Positions 1 through 5,824 are shown, counted from the stretch's first letter. The stretch is DNA of 8,873 nucleotides from an uncultured bacterium (GCA_938003595.1 CALKYH010000312.1:1-8873), one strand, 5' to 3'. Notes: generated from the letters alone by a model not told the origin. Program-made: numbers and translations.

Positions 1-632
1 CGGACATCTGGTGCACCGCCGGCGTCCACCCCCTCTACGCCGACAAGGGCCCCCACCGCTGGGAGAACCTCGAGCGCGTTGCGCGCAGCCCGCGCTGCGT
101 CGCCTGGGGCGAGCTCGGCCTGGACAACCACTACGACCGCCCGCCGCGCGACCTGCAGCGCGCGGTCCTCGACGAGCAGCTTTCCTTCCTCGCCGGTTGC
201 CGCGCCCGCGGGATCGACCTGCCCATCGTCCTGCACTGCCGCGAGGCCTTCGACGACCTGATCCCCATCCTCCGCGCCACTGATTTCGACCCCGCGCGCT
301 TCGTCTTCCACTGCTTCACCGGCGACGCCCGCAACATGCGCGCCCTGCTGGACTTCGGCGCCATGGTCTCCTTCACCGGCGTTGTGACCTACGCCAACGC
401 GCAGGAAGTCCAGGAGGCCGCGAAGATCGCCCCGCTGGACCGCATCCTCCTCGAGACCGACGCCCCCTTCCTGACCCCCGCCCCCCACCGCGGCGTTCGC
501 CCGAACGAGCCCCGCTTCGCGCGCGTCACCGCCGAGTTCCTGGCCCAGCTCCGGGGCGAGCCCTGGCCCGAGTTCCACGCCGCGATCAACGCCAACACCG
601 CCCGGTTCTTCGGCATCCCCGCCGCGTCCTGA
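1..632 (+). CDS. tatD: TatD-family metal-dependent DNase, 5'-truncated by the window edge
   Basis: This is the C-terminal part of a TatD/YcfH-type hydrolase, a TIM-barrel amidohydrolase-like enzyme that acts as a divalent-metal-dependent 3'-5' exonuclease or DNase in the cytoplasm. The frame is open from base 3 (first full codon GAC) to TGA at 630-632, giving 209 codons. Family motifs appear in order: GVHP; GELGLD, whose Glu is a metal ligand; LHCRE; FHCFTG; and ETDAPFL followed by a Pro/His-rich stretch and RPNEP. These are the second to last metal-binding and substrate-loop blocks. The N-terminal HxH metal pair is missing only because it lies left of the window; TatD proteins are usually about 255-270 residues, so about 50 residues are off-window. 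Methionines at 79, 336 and similar positions are internal. The gene ends three bases before the convergent adenylyltransferase stop. Members cannot be told apart as TatD, YcfH or YjjV from this fragment, so the symbol is a family label. Confidence 0.93.
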   Translation, partial: DIWCTAGVHPLYADKGPHRWENLERVARSPRCVAWGELGLDNHYDRPPRDLQRAVLDEQLSFLAGCRARGIDLPIVLHCREAFDDLIPILRATDFDPARFVFHCFTGDARNMRALLDFGAMVSFTGVVTYANAQEVQEAAKIAPLDRILLETDAPFLTPAPHRGVRPNEPRFARVTAEFLAQLRGEPWPEFHAAINANTARFFGIPAAS

Positions 633-635
633 CGC

Positions 636-1667
636 CTACGCCCCGATGTAGCGCGCCACCACAGAGCGCGCCCGCGCCGGGTCCGTCGTGCCCGAGACGA
701 TCGCCCGCCCGTCGCGGAACACCGTGACCTCGAGCGCTTCCTCGCGAAGCCGTGCTCGAAGGAGAAAGCGGTTCACCGTGACTTCGCCCGCAATGCGCAA
801 CCGAGCGCCCAGCGCCTCCAGGTCCGGCGCCGCGCCGGAGGTCGACACCTGCACCGACGATCGCCCGCACAGCGTGGTCGCGGGCGCCTCGCGCCGATCG
901 AGCCACTCGAACCGGCGCAGCCCGCAGCACGGGCACGCGGGGTCCGGGGCGTCGTGCAGTTCGGTCGTCGCCGCGCCGCCGCGCACGAGATCGAACCGCG
1001 CCAGCCGGCGCGACAGCAGGTCTTCGCGCCCCATGAGGATCTTCAGCGCTTCTCCCGCCTGCCACGCCCCGGCCATCGTCACCGCGGGGCCGAACACGCC
1101 CGAGGTGTCGCAGGTCAATCGTTGCTCCGTCGCCGGTGGATCGGGGAACACGCAGCGCAGGCACGGGCCGCGCCCCGGCAGGACGGTCATCGACATCGCC
1201 TCGCCCGCGACCGCGCCCGCGTACACCAGCGGGATTTTCTCGCGCACCGCGAGGTCGTTCAGCAGGTAGCGCGTCTCGTAGTTGTCCGTGCCGTCGAGGA
1301 TCACCCCGGGCCGATCCGCGAGCATCGCGGAGGCGGTCGCCGGCGTGACATCCGACACCAGCGCGGCGATCGTCGCGTCCGACCTGATCTCCAATAACCT
1401 CCGCCGCGCGGCCTCCGCCTTCGGCAGCCCCTCCCTCGCGTCCGCCTCGTCGAAGAGCCCCTGGCGCTGGAGGTTCGTCAGCTCCACGACATCCCGGTCC
1501 ACCAGCGTCAGCCGACCGACCCCCGCCCGGGCCAGCAGTTCCGCGGCCCCGCACCCCACCGCACCGCAGCCGACGACCAGCGCATGTCGTTGCCCCAGCA
1601 GCGCTTGCCGCTCGGGGCCCACGAAGGGCAGCAGGGCCTGGCGATGGAAGCGGTCGATCTCAGACAT
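636..1667 (-). CDS. thiF: ThiF/MoeB/HesA-family E1-like adenylyltransferase
   Basis: The 343-residue enzyme belongs to the ubiquitin-E1-like family that adenylates the C-terminal Gly of a sulfur-carrier protein (ThiS, MoaD or a relative) for thiamine, molybdopterin or cysteine synthesis. Visible features are the Rossmann ATP loop GCGAVG (33-38), VDRD (56-59), NLQRQ with Arg68, Lys83, the DGTDN block with Asp128, and two zinc-type pairs CLRC (169-172) and CPCC (245-248). A conserved Cys in TCDTSG (186) is where family members form the acyl-disulfide or thioester link. After the E1 fold a roughly 75-residue tail (CGRSSVQ, then FRDGRA, GTTDP, ARYIG) resembles the C-terminal extension of Bacillus-type ThiF, which is why I prefer thiF. 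MoeB or HesA remain possible, and no thiS or moaD is nearby. ATG at 1667 has GAAG seven bases upstream, a better spacing than the in-frame TTG at 1670. No rhodanese domain is present. It is transcribed divergently from the DUF2089 gene. Confidence 0.9.
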   Translation of the reverse strand: MSEIDRFHRQALLPFVGPERQALLGQRHALVVGCGAVGCGAAELLARAGVGRLTLVDRDVVELTNLQRQGLFDEADAREGLPKAEAARRRLLEIRSDATIAALVSDVTPATASAMLADRPGVILDGTDNYETRYLLNDLAVREKIPLVYAGAVAGEAMSMTVLPGRGPCLRCVFPDPPATEQRLTCDTSGVFGPAVTMAGAWQAGEALKILMGREDLLSRRLARFDLVRGGAATTELHDAPDPACPCCGLRRFEWLDRREAPATTLCGRSSVQVSTSGAAPDLEALGARLRIAGEVTVNRFLLRARLREEALEVTVFRDGRAIVSGTTDPARARSVVARYIGA

Positions 1668-1745
1668 CAATTTTCTTCAAATGGACTTGCATGATTCACA
1701 ATCAGAGTTACGATATACGCAAAGTGACTTCAACATCATTTAATT
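1668..1745. promoter_or_regulatory. AT-rich divergent control region
   Basis: Bases 1671-1750 contain 28 G/C in 80 (about 35%), in sharp contrast to the very GC-rich surroundings. The region starts at the adenylyltransferase ATG (1667, -) and covers the 5' end of the DUF2089 reading frame (+). Both divergent promoters must lie here or inside the coding starts, because only 23 bases separate the two outermost ATGs. A weak sigma70-like pair on the + strand is TTGCAT (1687-1692), 16 bases, TACGAT (1709-1714). It would start transcription near 1721, just before an in-frame GTG at 1724. On the - strand TTGAAG (complement of 1729-1734) is the best -35-like hexamer, but I find no good -10. The promoter assignments are inference; the base composition is seen directly. 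Confidence 0.5.
1678..1740 (+). repeat. Imperfect direct repeat, candidate operator pair
   Basis: CAAATGGACTTG (1678-1689) and CAAAGTGACTTC (1720-1731) match at 9 of 12 positions and start 42 bases apart, close to four helical turns. Each is followed within a few bases by a related heptamer: CATGATT (1690-1696) and CATCATT (1734-1740). The first copy is also an imperfect palindrome (CAA.T..A.TTG) and overlaps the candidate -35; the second contains the palindromic-type AAGTGACTT (1722-1730) near the candidate transcription start. This arrangement would suit cooperative binding or looping by a regulator, possibly the adjacent HTH protein. Binding is inference. Confidence 0.35.
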
Positions 1746-2068
1746 CCGACCGCTCGGCGCCAAACCACCCTCTCGGGACCCTCCCCACCGAGGATCTGGA
1801 CCTGATCGCGGCCCTGGTGCTGCGCTCCGGGTCCCTCAAGGCGCTCGCGGAAGCCTACGGCGTCTCCTACCCCACCATCCGGGCCCGGCTCGACCGCGTC
1901 ATCGAGCGCCTCGAGGGCGCCATGCAGGGCCGCAAGCCCGACGCGATGACGGAACTGCTCGCCTCGCTCGTCGAGCAGGGCCAACTCACCCCGGGCGCCG
2001 CACGGCGCATCCGCGACACGCACCGCGAGGCCGCCTCCCGGACGGCGCCCGGCTCAGGACCCGCGTGA
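1691..2068 (+). CDS. DUF2089-type helix-turn-helix protein
   Basis: I recognise the DUF2089 core: LPTEDLDLIA followed by LRSGSLKALAEAYGVSYPT and RARLDRVIERL (about residues 31-74), a putative DNA-binding helix-turn-helix. The C-terminal part (87-113; TELLASLVEQGQLTPGAARRI) resembles the short helical 'LL..G.LT..EA..I' tail found after this HTH and in SHOCT-like tails. The N-terminal zinc-ribbon (CxxC pairs) of the longer DUF2089 form is absent; the first 26 residues are low-complexity and encoded by AT-rich DNA. The start is uncertain. ATG 1691 has only a weak GGA (1683-1685) upstream, while GTG 1724 would remove 11 residues and fits the candidate promoter. There are no other in-frame starts before the domain. 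Its stop lies 20 bases before the start of the small membrane-protein gene, so the two are probably co-transcribed. It is likely a transcription regulator, perhaps autoregulatory; targets are unknown. Confidence 0.8.
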   Translation: MIHNQSYDIRKVTSTSFNSDRSAPNHPLGTLPTEDLDLIAALVLRSGSLKALAEAYGVSYPTIRARLDRVIERLEGAMQGRKPDAMTELLASLVEQGQLTPGAARRIRDTHREAASRTAPGSGPA

Positions 2069-2088
2069 ACAATCGAAGGAGCATCTCC

Positions 2089-2439
2089 ATGGACCAGCAA
2101 CAGGCACAAGACCTCGCCCGCATCCTCGCCATCGGCGGCGCCGCGCTGGGCGCATCCTGCGGCGTGCTGGGGGCGCTGGCCGGCGTGCTGGCGCCGCGCG
2201 GCAAGGGCAAGGCCGTCGTCGTCGGCGGCATGTTCCTGATCGTGGCCATCGGCGTCGCGTCGCTCATCGCCGGCGCCGTCGTCGCCTTCGGCGGGGCGCC
2301 GTACATCGTGTACTACCCGCTGCTGCTCATCGGCCTCGTCCTGTCGGTCGTAGCGGGTCCGCTGATCCCGGTCGTGCGCAGGCGCTACCACGAGGCGGAG
2401 GTCCGCAAGCTCGAGGCCGCCTCGCTGCGACACTCCTGA
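2089..2439 (+). CDS. Small three-helix membrane protein, function unknown
   Basis: I do not recognise this 116-residue protein. It is dominated by hydrophobic segments at about 12-35, 43-68 and 72-96, rich in Gly/Ala/Val with small-residue packing patterns. A short basic link (PRGKGK, 36-41) lies between the first two, and a charged, probably cytoplasmic amphipathic tail (RRRYHEAEVRKLEAASLR, 97-114) closes the protein. The polar start MDQQQAQDLAR is not a cleavable signal peptide. ATG 2089 is chosen because a strong Shine-Dalgarno AAGGAG (2076-2081) sits seven bases upstream; the GTG at 2065, which would overlap the upstream stop, lacks such a site. The gene follows the DUF2089 gene at 20 bases. 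The pairing of a cytoplasmic HTH protein and a small membrane protein suggests membrane-linked regulation, but this is inference. It converges on the dehydrogenase gene with a six-base gap. Confidence 0.75.
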   Translation: MDQQQAQDLARILAIGGAALGASCGVLGALAGVLAPRGKGKAVVVGGMFLIVAIGVASLIAGAVVAFGGAPYIVYYPLLLIGLVLSVVAGPLIPVVRRRYHEAEVRKLEAASLRHS

Positions 2440-2445
2440 CCGCTC

Positions 2446-3393
2446 TCAGCGCACCGGCGCCGGGTGCTTCGGCGCCTCGCCCTGGAGCACGCGCCACAGG
2501 TCCTGCACCACCCACGACATGTTCCGCTGCGCCGTCGCCGTCGCGGCCGCGAGGTGGGGAGACAGGACCGCGTTGGGCACGCCCAGCAGCGGGTAGTCCG
2601 GCCCGAAGGGCTCGGGCTCGTGCACATCGATGATCGCCGTGGCGTCCGGATGCTCCCGCAGGAACGCCGCGAGAGAGACGGCGTCCACGATGAACCCCCG
2701 GGCCGCGTTGATGAACAGGACATCGTCGCGGCACTTGGCGAACGCGTCCACGCCCAGCAGCCCGCGGTTCGCTGGTCGCTCGTCCACATGGACCGTGAGG
2801 ATCTCGGACTCGCGCAGCAGCGCCTCGCGGGTCACGGGCCGGGCCCCGTGCCGGCGCTCCATGGGAACCTCCAGCAGGTCGTGGTAGAGCACCTGCATCC
2901 CCAGCGCCTCCCCGACGCGGGCCACGCGCCTGCCGATTCGTCCCATGCCGTAGACGCCCAGCGTCGAGCCGTGCAGCTGCCGACGGGCCGTCATCTCGGC
3001 GCGAAGCGATTTCCAGGTCGGCGGATCCAGCGCCTTGTCGAGCATCATCCGCGGGCGCCACGCGTCGAGCATCGCGGCGAAGACGAACTCCACAACGGCG
3101 TCGGAGTTGGCGTCCGGGGTGTGCACCACCGTCACGCCGCGCTTCGCGCAGGCCGTCAGATCGATGTTGTCGAGACCCACGCCGGCCCGAGCGACAACCT
3201 TGAGGCTCGGCGCCGCGGCGAGCATGGCGTCATCGACGGTGGTGTAGGTCCGGACGAGCAGCCCCTGCGCCCGAGCCAGCAGGCCGGGGAACGCCCCGTC
3301 GTCCGGAGCGCAGCGCGCCAGCTCGCAGCGCTCGCTCAGCCACGCGGCGCACTCGCTGTCCAGATGCTCGGTCTGCACAACCAGCGGCTTCAC
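2446..3393 (-). CDS. D-isomer-specific 2-hydroxyacid dehydrogenase (SerA-like)
   Basis: The 315-residue cytoplasmic NAD(P)-dependent dehydrogenase belongs to the SerA/glyoxylate-reductase/D-lactate-dehydrogenase superfamily. It shows the substrate-domain motif VARAGVGLDNID (67-78), a Rossmann loop GMGRIG (149-154) with an acidic residue after the second strand (Asp172, suggesting NAD rather than NADP), and the catalytic triad Arg232 (INAARG), Glu261 (DVHEPEP) and His280 (LSPHLAAAT). There is no ACT or other C-terminal regulatory domain, so it is shorter than most SerA enzymes. The usual 'HxPLTxxT' segment reads VHVDERPANRG (201-211), so true 3-phosphoglycerate activity is uncertain; glyoxylate or hydroxypyruvate reduction is equally possible. 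GTG at 3391-3393 overlaps the clpS stop as GTGA, implying translational coupling. The nearest SD-like GAGG is about 12 bases upstream. The functional link to clpS is not obvious. Confidence 0.92.
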   Translation of the reverse strand: MKPLVVQTEHLDSECAAWLSERCELARCAPDDGAFPGLLARAQGLLVRTYTTVDDAMLAAAPSLKVVARAGVGLDNIDLTACAKRGVTVVHTPDANSDAVVEFVFAAMLDAWRPRMMLDKALDPPTWKSLRAEMTARRQLHGSTLGVYGMGRIGRRVARVGEALGMQVLYHDLLEVPMERRHGARPVTREALLRESEILTVHVDERPANRGLLGVDAFAKCRDDVLFINAARGFIVDAVSLAAFLREHPDATAIIDVHEPEPFGPDYPLLGVPNAVLSPHLAAATATAQRNMSWVVQDLWRVLQGEAPKHPAPVR

Positions 3394-3746
3394 GCGCCGC
3401 GTCCGTCCTCGTCGCCCGAGCCGCCCAGGTCCGCGGGCTCAAGGCAGGCCGACATGGCGCCGGCGCAGGAGGCGATCAGGGGGTCGGCCCCGAAGCCGTG
3501 GATCTGCTCGCGCTTGAGTTCGGCCAGCTCCTTGTGGGTCGTCAGGCATACGACGCGCCCGTCGCGGTCCACGGCCTTGGCCATCTGCAGCGCCTTCTCA
3601 GGGCTATGCCGGAAGATCGTCTGCAGCATGCGGATCACATAGTCGTAGGTGTGGTGGTCGTCGTCCAGAAGAACGACATTCCAAGGCCTGGGACGGTCTG
3701 TGACGGGCTTGGCGCTGGTTTCCGGCCGGGTGAGCGTCTGCGTCAT
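3390..3746 (-). CDS. clpS: ClpS-family adaptor of the Clp protease
   Basis: ClpS proteins deliver N-degron substrates to ClpA/ClpC-ClpP. This 118-residue protein has a flexible N-terminus (1-20) and then the ClpS core: PWNVVLLDDDHHTYDYVIRML (21-41), IFRHSPEKALQMAKAVDRDG (44-63), RVVCLTTHKELAELKREQIH (64-83), FGADPL (85-90). Compared with E. coli ClpS from memory, the pocket 'NDD' reads DDD (28-30), and the position of the pocket His66 in 'VHxxG' is Asp60 here. This pattern looks typical of a planctomycete-type subfamily, so N-end residue preference may differ. The C-terminus is a low-complexity Gly/Asp tail (107-118). It is the first gene of a two-gene unit, overlapping the dehydrogenase start by GTGA. 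ATG 3746 lacks a good Shine-Dalgarno; a small inverted repeat (3747-3762) sits immediately before it. I find no convincing promoter in the divergent spacer on this strand. Confidence 0.9.
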   Translation of the reverse strand: MTQTLTRPETSAKPVTDRPRPWNVVLLDDDHHTYDYVIRMLQTIFRHSPEKALQMAKAVDRDGRVVCLTTHKELAELKREQIHGFGADPLIASCAGAMSACLEPADLGGSGDEDGRGA

Positions 3747-3789
3747 GCGGAAGTCTATCCGCCTTGGAATCGCCCTCGCCAGTTGGCTA

Positions 3790-3817
3790 TTGACACCCCG
3801 GGGGCGCGCGGTATTCT
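3790..3817 (+). promoter_or_regulatory. Sigma70-type promoter of the HU gene
   Basis: A perfect consensus -35 TTGACA (3790-3795) is followed after 16 bases by TATTCT (3812-3817), four of six matches to the -10 consensus. Transcription would start near 3824, giving a leader of about 78 bases before the HU ATG. The spacer (3796-3811) is entirely G/C and contains the palindrome CCCCGGGG and an alternating CG run. The discriminator after the -10 reads CGGGCC, GC-rich as at stringently controlled promoters. It is the best promoter in the window. The regulation suggested is inference. Confidence 0.7.
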
Positions 3818-3848
3818 CGGGCCTTGTGTTTGGGGTTGAACTGAAGAC

Positions 3849-3886
3849 GGATGGCGTCGACCATCCACTTCCGCGGCGATCCGCCG
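3849..3886 (+). promoter_or_regulatory. Two hairpins in the HU mRNA leader
   Basis: GGATGG (3849-3854) and CCATCC (3861-3866) form a perfect six-base-pair stem with a six-base loop. CGGCG (3874-3878) and CGCCG (3882-3886) form a second stem with a three-base loop, ending three bases before the AAGGAG ribosome-binding site (3889-3894). They could tune translation or protein autoregulation of HU, but short GC stems arise easily at this base composition. Confidence 0.35.
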
Positions 3887-3901
3887 TGAAGGAGCGCGCT
3901 C

Positions 3902-4201
3902 ATGAACAAGGGCGATCTCGTGGAGCATGTCGCGATCCAGTTGGGTGAGAGCCGGGCGGCGGCGTCCAAGGCGGTCGAGGCCGTCCTGGAGGGCATCGCG
4001 ATGGGCGTGCGCGAACAGCGCCGCGTCACCATCGTGGGGTTCGGATCGTTCGAGCGCAAAGTCCGCGCGGGGCGCAATGGCGTCAACCCCGTGACCAAGG
4101 AGCGCATCGAGATCAAACCCACGACCACCGTGGGGTTCAAGGCGGCGCAGGCGTTCAAGGATTCGCTTGAGCGATCGCCGGCCGGCCAGGCTATGCGCTA
4201 G
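3902..4201 (+). CDS. HU-family nucleoid-associated DNA-binding protein
   Basis: This 99-residue protein is an HU/IHF-family histone-like protein that binds and bends DNA as a dimer and helps compact the chromosome. It has the N-terminal helices starting MNKGDLVEHVA, the hinge VTIVGFGSFERK (42-53), the beta arm with NP (62-63) carrying the intercalating proline, and the closing helix AFKDSLE (84-90). Aligned with E. coli HU-alpha without gaps, the tip 'GRNPQTG' becomes GVNPVTK, so a usually basic tip residue (61) is Val. A nine-residue tail (91-99) extends past the usual end. ATG 3902 is supported by AAGGAG (3889-3894), seven bases upstream, and by a strong promoter at 3790-3817. It is transcribed alone, divergent from clpS. 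Its last 11 bases overlap the end of the convergent trpE. Whether it acts as a homodimer or with another HU cannot be seen here. Confidence 0.93.
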   Translation: MNKGDLVEHVAIQLGESRAAASKAVEAVLEGIAMGVREQRRVTIVGFGSFERKVRAGRNGVNPVTKERIEIKPTTTVGFKAAQAFKDSLERSPAGQAMR

Positions 4202-5798
4202 GCGGGAAGGTCGCCTCGGCGAGCTGGATCGCGCGCGCGAGCGCCGCCGCTTTGTTGACCGTCTCCTGGAACTCCGCCTCCGGTCTGGAATCCAGCACGA
4301 TGCCGCCCGCCGCCTGCAGGTGGTACAGCCATCGGCCGCGCTCGCGCATCGCTGTCGGCACGACCATCGTCCGCAGCGCGAGCGCGATGTCCATGTCGCC
4401 GTCGAGCGAGACATAGCCGAACCCCCCGCCGTACGGCCCCCGGCGCACCGGCTCCAGCTCGTCGATGATCTGCATCGCCCGGATCTTGGGCGCGCCCGAG
4501 ATCGTGCCCGCGGGCAGCGCGGCCCGCAGCGCGTCCCAGCAGTCCAGCCCCTCGCGCAGCTCGCCGGTCACCGTCGAGGAAATGTGCATGACATGGCTGT
4601 ACCGCTCCACCTGCATCATCGCGGGGATCTGGATCGATCCCGGCCGGCTCACGCGCCCCACATCGTTCCGCCCCAGGTCCACCAGCATGATGTGCTCGGC
4701 GCGTTCCTTTTCGTCCGCCAGCAGCTCGACCTCCAGCTCGGCGTCCTCCGCGTCGGTGCCGCCGCGCGGGCGAGTGCCGGCGAGCGGTCGGTTGGTGACG
4801 ACCATCCGCCCGTGCTCACCCCGGCGCGTCCGGCACAGGATCTCCGGGCTCGAGGCGACGAGGATGCAGCCCTCGGCCTGCAGGTACACCATGTAGGGGC
4901 TGGGGTTCACGGCGCGCAGCGCGCGGTACACATCGAACGGGTCCGCCGACGACCGGCGCTCGAAGCGCTGCCCCACCACCACCTGGAAGATGTCGCCGGC
5001 GCGGATGTAGTCCTGCGCCTTGGCGACCATGGCCGCGTGCTCGGCCCGGGTGATGTTGGACTCCATCGCCGGCGCGGGCCCCAGCGGCTCGACCGCGCCC
5101 GAGGGCGCCAGCCGCGACGGGCCCTGCAGCGCCTCGGCCACGCGCGACAGCGCCTCCATCGCCTCCGCCCAGGCCGCGCCGAGCTGCTCGTCGCTCGCCC
5201 CGCTCGGCGCCTGCGCCAGGCGCACCACATGCGCCAGCTTCTCGACATTGTCGAAGACCACCACCGAGTCGTAGAACGCGAAGTGCAGGTCCGGCAGCCC
5301 CCGGTCGTCCCGCGGCGCCCGCTCGCGCGAGAGCTTCTCCGGCTCCGCGTACCGCACCGTGTCGTAGGAGGCGAAGCCGAACCAGCCGCCCAGCGCACAG
5401 CGCGGCAGCCCGGCGCCGCGCCGCTCCGGCGGTCGCACGAACCGCATGTGCGACGAGAGCCGCTTGGGCAGGGTGAGCGGGTCGGCGTCGTCGAACTCCC
5501 GGACCTGTCCGGTGCGATGATCCATCACTCGCGCCCGATGGGCGTAGGCCACAACCTCCACCGCCGGCCGGGCGCCGAGGATCGAGTGCCGCCCGGCGCG
5601 ATCGCCGCCCTCCACCGACTCCAGCAGAAACGACGGCGCCGTGCGCTCGTCCGGCGCCACCAGGCGCCGGTACGCGACGACCGGCGTCAGGTGGTCGCTC
5701 AGCATGCGCAGCCCCACCGGCACGACCACGACCTCGCCCGGCGCCGCGGGCTGAGATCGAACGACCGACACGAACTGCTCGAACGAGAGCGTGGGCAT
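4191..5798 (-). CDS. trpE: Anthranilate synthase component I
   Basis: TrpE converts chorismate to anthranilate with ammonia supplied by the TrpG glutaminase, the first committed step of tryptophan synthesis. The 535-residue protein is full length. LLES (58-61) and NPSPYM (298-303) are the classic tryptophan feedback-binding elements. The chorismate-binding domain carries AGDIFQVV (267-274), RPLAGTRPRG (337-346), DEKERAEHIMLVDLGRND (362-379) with metal and catalytic Glu residues, HISSTVTG (405-412), LPAGTISGAPKIRAM (428-442) and RRGPYGGGFGY (452-462). These separate it from PabB and isochorismate synthases reasonably well and imply feedback inhibition by Trp. ATG 5798 is chosen because family homology begins there; upstream in-frame codons to 5945 run into the neighbouring exchanger gene and are Arg-rich. 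No Shine-Dalgarno precedes the ATG. No trpG lies in the window. The stop TAG (4191-4193) lies inside the end of the convergent HU gene. It may be the last gene of the exchanger operon, 26 bases after the exchanger stop. Confidence 0.95.
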   Translation of the reverse strand: MPTLSFEQFVSVVRSQPAAPGEVVVVPVGLRMLSDHLTPVVAYRRLVAPDERTAPSFLLESVEGGDRAGRHSILGARPAVEVVAYAHRARVMDHRTGQVREFDDADPLTLPKRLSSHMRFVRPPERRGAGLPRCALGGWFGFASYDTVRYAEPEKLSRERAPRDDRGLPDLHFAFYDSVVVFDNVEKLAHVVRLAQAPSGASDEQLGAAWAEAMEALSRVAEALQGPSRLAPSGAVEPLGPAPAMESNITRAEHAAMVAKAQDYIRAGDIFQVVVGQRFERRSSADPFDVYRALRAVNPSPYMVYLQAEGCILVASSPEILCRTRRGEHGRMVVTNRPLAGTRPRGGTDAEDAELEVELLADEKERAEHIMLVDLGRNDVGRVSRPGSIQIPAMMQVERYSHVMHISSTVTGELREGLDCWDALRAALPAGTISGAPKIRAMQIIDELEPVRRGPYGGGFGYVSLDGDMDIALALRTMVVPTAMRERGRWLYHLQAAGGIVLDSRPEAEFQETVNKAAALARAIQLAEATFPPSA

Positions 5799-5805
5799 GG
5801 CGACG

Positions 5806-5811
5806 AGTGTA
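5806..5811 (-). promoter_or_regulatory. Possible -10 element for a leaderless trpE transcript
   Basis: On the - strand TACACT (complement of 5806-5811; four of six matches to TATAAT) is followed by seven bases and then the trpE ATG (5798). That spacing would put the transcription start at or next to the A of ATG, the typical leaderless layout, and it matches the absence of a Shine-Dalgarno. No -35 hexamer is apparent 16-18 bases upstream. The evidence is limited to this one hexamer. Confidence 0.25.
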
Positions 5812-5824
5812 CGCGGGGCGCGAC

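Noticed and set aside
586..1554. 322-codon - strand frame overlapping the adenylyltransferase in another frame
   Set aside because: Low-complexity Arg/Gly/Ala translation; the overlapping frame has the ATP-loop and zinc motifs of a real enzyme.
1668..1670. TTG as the start of the adenylyltransferase
   Set aside because: The ATG directly after it has a better-spaced GAAG sequence; TTG would leave only four bases.
2065..2088. GTG at 2065 as the start of the small membrane protein
   Set aside because: The AAGGAG at 2076-2081 serves ATG 2089, and the extra residues add nothing to the predicted fold.
2451..2467. GCACC/GGTGC hairpin after the membrane-protein stop as a terminator
   Set aside because: Only five base pairs, no T-tract on either side, and it lies within the dehydrogenase coding end.
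2464..3642. 392-codon + strand frame opposite the dehydrogenase and clpS
   Set aside because: No motif or ribosome-binding site, and it spans two well-supported - strand genes.
3747..3762. GCGGA/TCCGC inverted repeat before the clpS ATG as an operator
   Set aside because: A five-base stem is expected by chance in GC-rich DNA; noted only as context for a start lacking a Shine-Dalgarno.
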